NCBI RefSeq assembly: GCF_014647675.1
Contig: NZ_BMPQ01000009.1
Location: 157,198-221,197, forward strand
DNA from: Streptomyces flaveus
GTDB taxonomy: Bacteria > Actinomycetota > Actinomycetes > Streptomycetales > Streptomycetaceae
Direction: 5' to 3'
Length of the DNA stretch: 64,000 nucleotides
Shown here in pieces: positions 30,629-37,516 of this stretch. The notes beneath the pieces are model-generated. The model was not told the origin of the DNA and searched no databases. It saw nothing but the letters and a program-made list of their open reading frames with translations. The position numbers were made by a program, and so were the translations under genes. The first letter of the stretch is position 1; each line of letters begins with the position of its first letter.

Positions 30629-32389
30629 GTGCACCGACGTGTCTGGGGTCCGGCCGTCGCTCTCGCCCTTCTCATGATGGCGGTGCCGACGGCGTCCGCG
30701 AAGACCGGGCTGCCCACCCGGGCCGAGCCGCTCCCGCTGGAGCGGCTCTTCGACAACACGGCCGTCAGCGATGACGCGCGGCCCGGCGAGGCGGACTTCG
30801 ACGGCTCGGGCGGCTCCCTGTCGGCTCGGGACCTGACCGCCGCGGGCTGGACGCCGGGCCGCACACTGACCGTCCAGGGTGCCCGGCTGACCTGGCCACG
30901 CAGGGCGGCGGGCCAACCCGACAACGTGCGCGCCGACGGCCAGTCCGTCCGGGTACGCGGCCGTGGCGAAGCCCTCGCGTTCCTGGTGGCGGGCACGGCC
31001 GGCGATGCGGCCACGGGCACGGGTGTGGTGCGGTACGCGAACGGCTCGCGCTCCTCGTACCGGCTGACCGCACCGGACTGGCGCCGCGGCCCCCTCGCTA
31101 CCAAGGCCGTCGCACTCCCCCACGTCAACACGCCCGGCGGCCAACTCGCCGAGAAGGCACGGCTGTACGTCGTGACTGTGCCGCTCGTGCACGGCCGGGC
31201 CGTCTCCTCGGTCCAGCTGCCGCGCAATGCCGACCTGCATGTGTTCGCGCTGTCGGTACGCGCCGGTGCCCCGGGCTGGACGGGCAGTTGGGCCACTTCG
31301 ACCTCCGGGTACACGGCGGTCGGGCCCTGGACGGACCGGACGCTGCGCCTCGTGGTGCACACCTCGGCAGGCGGGCCGCGCGTACGGATCCGGCTCGACA
31401 ACACCTTCGCCGCGGCGCCCGTACGGATCGGCAGCGCGACGGTGGCGGTCCAGGCGTCCGGTGCGAGCCCGCGGAGCGCTCCCGTGCCGCTGTCGTTCCG
31501 GGGTGCCGCCGGGACCGAAATCCCCGCGGGGGCTCAGGCGTTCAGCGATCCGCTCGGCTTCGATGTGCCCGCGGACGCCAATCTGCTGGTGAGCTTCCAT
31601 CTGCCGGGAACGGTGACCGCCGCGCCCGTGCACAGCCTCGCCGTCCAGCGGTCGTACCTCAGTGAACCGGGCGACCACGCGGCGGACGCCACCCCGGACG
31701 CGTACACCTCGGCGATCAGCAACTGGCCGCTACTGACCGGTGTGGACGTGGGCGGCGGGCCCGGTTCCGTGGTGCTGCTCGGGGACTCGATCACCGACGG
31801 CGAGAAGTCGACGCCGGACGCGAACCTGCGCTGGGGTGATGTGCTCGCCAGGCGGCTGCGGGACCAGGACGTGGTCCCGCACTACGGGGTCCTCAACCAC
31901 GGCATCTCGGCGAACCGTGTGGTCACCGACCGCTACCCCGGTGACGGCATCTCCACCGACACGGGCGGCGTGAGCGCCCTGAACCGTCTCGACCGTGACG
32001 TCCTCGCCCAGACGTCGGCCCGTACGGCCATCGTGTTCCAGGGCGTCAACGACGTCCGCTGGGGTGCGAGCGCGGACCAGGTCATCGCCGGGCTGCGGGA
32101 GATCGCCGACCGGGCGCACGCGCGTGGGCTGCGGGTGCTGGCCGCGACGATCGTCCCCTGCGAGGGCGAGGCGCGGTGCACGGCTGCCGCCGACGCCGGC
32201 CGCTCCGCGGTGAACGGGTGGATTCGGTCCAGCTCCTCGTTCGACGGGGTGCTCGACTTCGATGCGGTGCTGCGGGATCCCGCACGTCCTTCGCGGATGC
32301 TGCCCGTGTACGACAGCGGGGATCACCTGCATCCGGGGAATGCAGGGCTCGCTGCGCTGGCGGAGGCTGTGGATTTGAGGGTGCTGTAG
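30629..32389 (+). CDS. Secreted SGNH/GDSL hydrolase
   Basis: 586 aa from GTG 30629, which has GGGAGGAG 6 nt upstream. Signal peptide about 1-24 (cleavage near ASA-KT). The N-terminal ~350 residues are beta-rich. The SGNH catalytic domain begins with nucleophile S387 in LLGDSITDG, then the block with G in NHGISANRV, N in FQGVNDVRWG, and Asp/His in SGDHLHPGN. Members are extracellular esterases, lipases or carbohydrate deacylases. The long N-terminal part is likely substrate- or wall-binding. Confidence 0.93.
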   Translation: MHRRVWGPAVALALLMMAVPTASAKTGLPTRAEPLPLERLFDNTAVSDDARPGEADFDGSGGSLSARDLTAAGWTPGRTLTVQGARLTWPRRAAGQPDNVRADGQSVRVRGRGEALAFLVAGTAGDAATGTGVVRYANGSRSSYRLTAPDWRRGPLATKAVALPHVNTPGGQLAEKARLYVVTVPLVHGRAVSSVQLPRNADLHVFALSVRAGAPGWTGSWATSTSGYTAVGPWTDRTLRLVVHTSAGGPRVRIRLDNTFAAAPVRIGSATVAVQASGASPRSAPVPLSFRGAAGTEIPAGAQAFSDPLGFDVPADANLLVSFHLPGTVTAAPVHSLAVQRSYLSEPGDHAADATPDAYTSAISNWPLLTGVDVGGGPGSVVLLGDSITDGEKSTPDANLRWGDVLARRLRDQDVVPHYGVLNHGISANRVVTDRYPGDGISTDTGGVSALNRLDRDVLAQTSARTAIVFQGVNDVRWGASADQVIAGLREIADRAHARGLRVLAATIVPCEGEARCTAAADAGRSAVNGWIRSSSSFDGVLDFDAVLRDPARPSRMLPVYDSGDHLHPGNAGLAALAEAVDLRVL

Positions 32390-32394
32390 CTGCA

Positions 32395-32575
32395 GCGCCG
32401 CTTCGCGGGAAGGTCGTCATTCGGCTGCGGGTCCGTCGTGGCTGGTCGCTCCCCCACTCTCGAATTCGCTCGAGCGGGGGGACCCCCATCGCGGCGGAGC
32501 CGCACATTGATACAGCCCCGCGCCCCTGACGGGGCGCCCCCGACGGGCGCCCGGCTACAGGGGCAGGGCGCTCGG
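32395..32575. repeat. Dispersed repeat, interrupted copy (D)
   Basis: The gap between the SGNH hydrolase and exonuclease III holds GGCTGCGGGTCCGTCGTGGC (32423-32442) followed by TGGTCGC, matching the repeat core. It is then interrupted by about 64 nt containing a 41-nt palindromic unit (32449-32489) and ends ATACAGCCCCGCGCCCCT near 32511-32528. The 41-nt unit reappears inside the SNF2 gene (38051-38091). Together with the following GGGGCGCCCCC it could terminate both converging genes. Confidence 0.7.
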
Positions 32576-33355
32576 TTACACGTCCAAGTCCACCACCACC
32601 GGCGCATGGTCGGACGCGCCCTTGCCCTTGCGCTCCTCGCGGTCCACGTACGCGTCCGTGACCGCCTTTGCGAAAGGTTCGTTGCCGTAGACCAGGTCGA
32701 TGCGCATGCCGCGGTTCTTGGGGAAGCCGAGTTGGCGGTAGTCCCAGTACGTGTACGGGTGGTCGTACTTGAGGGGGCGCGGGACCACGTCCGAGAGGCC
32801 GGCCTCGCGGAGTTCGGTGAGGGCGGCGCGCTCGGCGGGGGTGACGTGGGTGGAGCCCTCGAAGGCGGAGATGTCGTAGACGTCGTCGTCCGTCGGCGCG
32901 ACGTTGTAGTCGCCCAGCACCGCGAACGGGCGGCTGCCGCCCACGTCGCCCGCGATCGCCGCCTTGAGGGCCTCGAACCACTGGAGCTTGTACGCGAAGT
33001 GGGGGTGGTCCACTTCTCGGCCGTTCGGCACGTACACCGACCAGACGCGGATCGGGCCGCAGGTCGCGGCTATGGCGCGGGGCTCCTGGACGCCGTCGTA
33101 GCCGGGGTCGCCGGGCAGGCCCTTGACCACGTCTTCGAGGCCTGCGCGGGAGATCACCGCCACGCCGTTCCAACGGCCCGTCGCATGCACCGCCGACTCG
33201 TAGCCCAGCGCGCTCAGCTCTTCGGTGGGGAACTGCTCGGCGGTGGTCTTGGCCTCCTGGAGGCACAGCACGTCGGTGCCGCTGCTCTCCAGCCAGGCCA
33301 GCAGCCTGGGGAGACGGGCGGTGATCGAGTTCACGTTCCAGGTGGCAATCCGCAT
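32576..33355 (-). CDS. xth: Exodeoxyribonuclease III
   Basis: 259 aa EEP-fold nuclease. N-terminal ATWNVNSI, E34 in LQEAKT, LGDYNVAP, the GFPKNRGMRIDLVYG region and a terminal SDHAPVVVDLD give the complete AP endonuclease/exonuclease III set. It repairs abasic and 3'-blocked DNA. Monocistronic; start ATG 33355. Confidence 0.96.
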   Translation of the reverse strand: MRIATWNVNSITARLPRLLAWLESSGTDVLCLQEAKTTAEQFPTEELSALGYESAVHATGRWNGVAVISRAGLEDVVKGLPGDPGYDGVQEPRAIAATCGPIRVWSVYVPNGREVDHPHFAYKLQWFEALKAAIAGDVGGSRPFAVLGDYNVAPTDDDVYDISAFEGSTHVTPAERAALTELREAGLSDVVPRPLKYDHPYTYWDYRQLGFPKNRGMRIDLVYGNEPFAKAVTDAYVDREERKGKGASDHAPVVVDLDV

Positions 33356-33407
33356 GCCTCACAACTTACCGGGAGGGTCTGACAACAGCCCCGCGGAAGG
33401 CTTGCGC

Positions 33408-34043
33408 TCAGAGTTCGGCCGAGGCGCCCGGCGTCAGCCGCAGGTGCTCCGCGCCGCCCAGGCCGCCGATCTGCCGGTCGTAGATCGGGCGGGCGAGGTC
33501 GGTGAGGAGGGCGTCATGGATGTCGTACGCGCGCTGCGGTTTGACCTCGCGTACGTACTCGATGACCTCGGCGATCTTGTTCCAGGGGGCCATCACCGGG
33601 AGCATCAGCGTCTCGACGGGCTGGTCGGGGACGGTGAGGGCGTCGCCCGGGTGGAAGACGCGACCGCCGTCGACGAGATAGCCGACGTTGGTGATGCGCG
33701 GGATGTCGGGGTGGATCACGGCGTGCAGCTCGCCGTGGACCTGGACGTCGAAGCCCGCGGCCGTGAAGGTGTCGCCGTGGCCGACGGTGTGCACACGGCC
33801 GGGGAACGCCGCCGCGATCTGGTCGGAGACGGACTTCAGCGTCCACAGCTCGGCGCCGGGGTTGGCGTCAAGACCGGCTCGCAGACGGCCCTCGTCGAAG
33901 TGGTCGGGGTGCTCGTGCGTGACCAGGATCGCGTCCGCGCCGACCGCGGCGTCCTCCTCGCTGAAACCGCCGGGGTCGATGACGAGCATGCGCCCGTCCT
34001 TCTCGAGCCGGATACAGGCGTGCGACTTCTTCGTGAGCTTCAT
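33408..34043 (-). CDS. Metallo-beta-lactamase-fold hydrolase
   Basis: 211 aa. HEHPDH (43-48), a mid-protein histidine in GELHAVIHPD and the aspartate in FHPGDAL give a UlaG-like/MBL_fold_2 hydrolase with a dinuclear metal site. Substrate unknown. ATG 34043 (MKLTKKSHACIRL) is preferred over ATG 34052 because GGATGG is suitably spaced only for the former. Confidence 0.9.
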   Translation of the reverse strand: MKLTKKSHACIRLEKDGRMLVIDPGGFSEEDAAVGADAILVTHEHPDHFDEGRLRAGLDANPGAELWTLKSVSDQIAAAFPGRVHTVGHGDTFTAAGFDVQVHGELHAVIHPDIPRITNVGYLVDGGRVFHPGDALTVPDQPVETLMLPVMAPWNKIAEVIEYVREVKPQRAYDIHDALLTDLARPIYDRQIGGLGGAEHLRLTPGASAEL

Positions 34044-34089
34044 GGGTTCCATCCTGCCCCTGACCCAGGAGCGACCTCACTCCCGGTAC

Positions 34090-35382
34090 TCACTCCTGAG
34101 GTGTGGTCTCCTCGCGGATGACCTGCTGCGCCACCTTGAAGGCGCTGTTCGCCGCCGGTACACCGCAGTAGACGGCCGCGTGGAGGAGTACTTCCTTGAT
34201 CTCGGCCGGAGTGAGGCCGTTGCGGAGGGCGGCCCGGGTGTGGAAGGCGAGCTCTTCGAGATGGCCGCCCGCGACGAGGGCGGTGAGCGTGACGCAGCTG
34301 CGGGAGCGTCTGTCCAGACCGGGGCGGTCCCATATCTCGCCCCACGCGTAGCGCGTGACGAACTCCTGGAAGTCCCCGGAGAACTCGTCCGCCTGGGCGA
34401 ACGCCCGGTCCACGTGCGCGTCGCCGAGCACCTCGCGGCGGACCTTGATGCCCGCGTCGTACGGGTCGGGCCTGCCCAGGGCCTCGGGCTGCTCGGCGGC
34501 GGCGATCTCGGCGACGGGCGCGACCGGCGGGGCCGCGGCCAGCACCGGCTTGACCGGGGACGCCGCGATCGCCATATGGCCGGTGGTCGTGTCGAAGGCG
34601 GGCTGCCAGGCGCTGGTGAAGTGCCGTACGAGGAGGTCGGTGACCGCGGCGGGCTGCTCCACGGGGACCAGGTGCGAGGCGCCGGGCACGACCGCGAGAC
34701 GGGCGTCCGGTATTCCGGCGACCAGGGTGCGGGCCTCGGCGGGGCCGGTGACCTGGTCGTCGGAGCCGACGAGGACGAGCGTGGGCACGCCGACGCGGCC
34801 GAGTTCGGGGCGTACGTCGAAAGAGGCGAGCGCCTCGCAGGCGGCGATGTAGCAGCCGGGGTCGGTGGTGCGCACCATCTGCACGGCCCACTCGGTGATC
34901 GCGGGCTGGGCGGCGGCGAAGCCGGTGGTGAACCAGCGCTCCGGGGACGTACGGGCGATGGGGTCGAGGCCGTTCGTCCGTACGATCACTCCGCGCTGGC
35001 GGAACTCGTCTGCCGTGCCGAAGCGCGGTGAGGCGGCGATCAGGGCGAGCGAGGCGACCCGCTCCGGGTGGCGCAGGGCCAGCTCCGTGCCGACGGCGCC
35101 GCCGAGCGCGCAGCCCGCGTAGCCGAACCGCTGGACGCCGAGCCCGTCGAGCGTGCCGAGCAGCCGGTCGGCGAGGTCGTTGACCGAACCGGCCGGGTAC
35201 GCGGGCGCGCCGCCGTGGCCCGGCAGGTCGAACCGGAAGATCCTCCAGTGCTTCATCAGCTCCGGGACCTGCCGGTCCCACATGTGCCAGGTGGTACCGA
35301 GCGAGGGGCCGAGGACAAGGACCGGAGCATCTTCCGGGCCGTCGAAGCGGTACTGGAGGGCGGGGGACTTCATCTCACTCAC
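34090..35382 (-). CDS. PcaDC-like fusion: alpha/beta hydrolase + carboxymuconolactone decarboxylase
   Basis: 430 aa from GTG 35382 (ATG 35373 also possible). Residues 1-260 are an enol-lactonase-like alpha/beta hydrolase; about 305-425 is a gamma-CMD domain (DRRSRSCVTLTALVAGGHLE, LLHAAVYCGVPAANSAF). In the beta-ketoadipate pathway the fusion makes and cleaves 3-oxoadipate enol-lactone. Two oddities: the nucleophile elbow reads AGCALGG, with alanine (A92) where Ser is expected, although the Asp (GSDDQV) and His (GASHLVP) are kept; and no other pca genes are near. Assignment to that pathway is therefore doubtful. Confidence 0.85.
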   Translation of the reverse strand: MSEMKSPALQYRFDGPEDAPVLVLGPSLGTTWHMWDRQVPELMKHWRIFRFDLPGHGGAPAYPAGSVNDLADRLLGTLDGLGVQRFGYAGCALGGAVGTELALRHPERVASLALIAASPRFGTADEFRQRGVIVRTNGLDPIARTSPERWFTTGFAAAQPAITEWAVQMVRTTDPGCYIAACEALASFDVRPELGRVGVPTLVLVGSDDQVTGPAEARTLVAGIPDARLAVVPGASHLVPVEQPAAVTDLLVRHFTSAWQPAFDTTTGHMAIAASPVKPVLAAAPPVAPVAEIAAAEQPEALGRPDPYDAGIKVRREVLGDAHVDRAFAQADEFSGDFQEFVTRYAWGEIWDRPGLDRRSRSCVTLTALVAGGHLEELAFHTRAALRNGLTPAEIKEVLLHAAVYCGVPAANSAFKVAQQVIREETTPQE

Positions 35383-35497
35383 CGCTCCAAGCTAGCTTCC
35401 GCTCCTGTGGGCGCGAAAACGGGACCGGTTTGTCCACATTGCCTGCACGGGGCCGCCACATGTGAAGCGACGGCGCACTGGAGGGTTCGGCCGGGGC

Positions 35498-37516
35498 TCA
35501 TGGGGCGTCCGGTGTGCCCAGGCCGGTGAGGGCGCCGACCGGGTCGAGGTCGGGGGTTCCCCGGGGCCACCAGTCGTCGTGGCCCGGTTCCGACTCGTAC
35601 GCGTACCAGAGGCCGTCGTGGCCGAGGCGGAGCTGTATGTGGCCGCGAGGGTGGGTGAGGTGGTTGTGCCAGGGGCGGAAGGCAGGGAAGTCGGCGGCCA
35701 GGAGGAGGGGGCGTGCGCGGTCGAAGCGGCCCGCCGGTGGGTCCCAGGTTTCCTCGAGGACGGCGAGCCCTTCGAGTCCGCCCTGGCGCCAGGCGGCGAC
35801 CGCACGCGCCAGGTCGGCGGGGGTGCGGCCGGCGGCGGAGGCGAGGGACGCGTACAGGGCGCGGGTGGTGGCGGTGAGGCCGGAGCCGGGGCGGGTGGCG
35901 GCGAGGCGTACGGCGTCCTGCCAGAGCGTCAGCTCTGCGACCGGGTCACGTCCCGTCGTGAGCAGCGCGTGTGCTCGGGTGGCCGCGTCGGTGGCCAGCT
36001 GGTCGAGGGCCATCGGGTCCGGGCCGCCCGGGGATGCCGGATAGACCGGCGGCTGTTCGGGGTGTGCTGGCGGGGGCAACGGCTGTGGCAGCGGCGGGAG
36101 TTGGCGGGGTGCCAGGGCGTCACGAGCGCGTACGCCGGGAAGTTCGGGTTCTTGGCCTCCTTTCTGGCCTGCGTGGGCTGAGCGGGCGGCCAGGGCGGCG
36201 TTGCGGCGTGACAGTGCGTCCAGCAGCTCGCGCTCGCCTCGGCCGCGCAGCAGGAGCAGCACGAAGGGGTCTTCGTCCAGCAGCCGTGCCGTCTGGTAGC
36301 AGAGGGCGGCCGCGTGCTTGCAGGGGTGGCCGAAGTCGGGACAGCTGCAGTGCGGTTCGAGGTCTCCGGGGCCGGGGAGCAGTTCGACCCCGCACTCGGC
36401 GAGCGACTGGGGCATGTCCTTGTCGAGCAACGCCGCGATGTGCCCCGGCCGTTCGGCAGCGGCGTCCAGGAATCGCTCCCAGTCCTCGTCCGTGAGCGTA
36501 CGCATCCGGATCTGCACGCGGTACGGCCGCGGCCGGCTCCCGTGCACATACGCGAGCACGAGCCCCGGCGTGACGGTCACGGCATCCACGTGCCCCTCCC
36601 CTGCATACACCCGCCCGCGCGCAAGCCGCGCCGGATCCAGCGCCGCCTCCTCCAGCGCCCTCACCCAGGCGTCACCCCACCACGTCTCGGCGAACCTGCC
36701 GCCTCCGGGCGACTGCCGCGGAAGGGCGGGGAAGGTACGCCGCAGGTCGCCGGCGGAGGCTGGGGGTGTGGTGTGCGGCTGGGGGGCTCCTCCGGGCGCG
36801 GAGAGGGAACGGGGCGGTGGACCGTCCGCGTCGGGCGCGGGCCCGGTGGGTCGCGTACGGGCGTCTCGGCCGACGGGACCTACAGCGGGCGCCGGGCCGG
36901 GTGGGAACCTTCGCTCGGTGGGCGGAGGGGCGGCTTCCGGGGTCGTTGCCGAGTGGACGGGGCTGCGGGGAGGCGCCGCGCGGCGGTCTGCTGTGCTCGG
37001 TGACGGTGCCGAGGCGGAAGGCTTCGGCTTCGCGGCAACGGGGCGGCTCGGGCCATCAACTCCCTTGGCCCCAAAGGCTGTACGGGACCGACCCGCGCCG
37101 GTTCGGGCGGCACGCAAGGCCTCGCGGGCCACGTCACCGGGACGCGGCGCACCGGAGCCCACGCCATCGTCGGGACGGTCGGCGACCGGGACGGGCTCGG
37201 ATGCGGCCTCGTCCTCGGTACGCACGGTGCGTGGCCCGCCCGCACCCCGCAGAGCGTCACGCGCCACGTCACCCGGCCGGGGCCCCTGCGCAGTCCGCTG
37301 CGTCTGCCGCCGGGCGGCGGTCGCCTCGGAGGCCGCCTGGTCCGTACCTCGTGTCGCCGGTCGCGCCTCGGGGGTGGCGGAGTGGTCATCCTCCGAGTCG
37401 ACCTCGTCGTTCCCGACCTGACCGCGCCGCGCGGCCCACAGGGCACGGCGGGCCACATCGGCGGGCCTGGCCTCACCGGATGAGCGCGCCGGGTCCGGTC
37501 GCCCTGTCGAAGACAT
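35498..37516 (-). CDS. SWIM zinc-finger protein with triple RPxDVAR motif
   Basis: 672 aa. Residues 1-270 are disordered and Pro/Ala/Arg-rich and contain three copies of a short motif: RPADVARRALWAAR (17-30), RPGDVARDALRGAG (80-93) and RPGDVAREALRAAR (125-138). The ordered part starts at FAETWWGDAWVRALE. A SWIM zinc finger (CSCPDFGHPCKH) lies in the middle. The ATG overlaps the SNF2 stop by one base (TGATG), so it is translated with the helicase. SWIM proteins paired with SNF2 ATPases are thought to form a DNA-handling complex. Confidence 0.88.
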   Translation of the reverse strand: MSSTGRPDPARSSGEARPADVARRALWAARRGQVGNDEVDSEDDHSATPEARPATRGTDQAASEATAARRQTQRTAQGPRPGDVARDALRGAGGPRTVRTEDEAASEPVPVADRPDDGVGSGAPRPGDVAREALRAARTGAGRSRTAFGAKGVDGPSRPVAAKPKPSASAPSPSTADRRAAPPRSPVHSATTPEAAPPPTERRFPPGPAPAVGPVGRDARTRPTGPAPDADGPPPRSLSAPGGAPQPHTTPPASAGDLRRTFPALPRQSPGGGRFAETWWGDAWVRALEEAALDPARLARGRVYAGEGHVDAVTVTPGLVLAYVHGSRPRPYRVQIRMRTLTDEDWERFLDAAAERPGHIAALLDKDMPQSLAECGVELLPGPGDLEPHCSCPDFGHPCKHAAALCYQTARLLDEDPFVLLLLRGRGERELLDALSRRNAALAARSAHAGQKGGQEPELPGVRARDALAPRQLPPLPQPLPPPAHPEQPPVYPASPGGPDPMALDQLATDAATRAHALLTTGRDPVAELTLWQDAVRLAATRPGSGLTATTRALYASLASAAGRTPADLARAVAAWRQGGLEGLAVLEETWDPPAGRFDRARPLLLAADFPAFRPWHNHLTHPRGHIQLRLGHDGLWYAYESEPGHDDWWPRGTPDLDPVGALTGLGTPDAP

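Noticed and set aside
34090..35382. Beta-ketoadipate (pca) operon
   Set aside because: Only the PcaDC-like fusion is present, its lactonase nucleophile is replaced, and flanking genes are unrelated.
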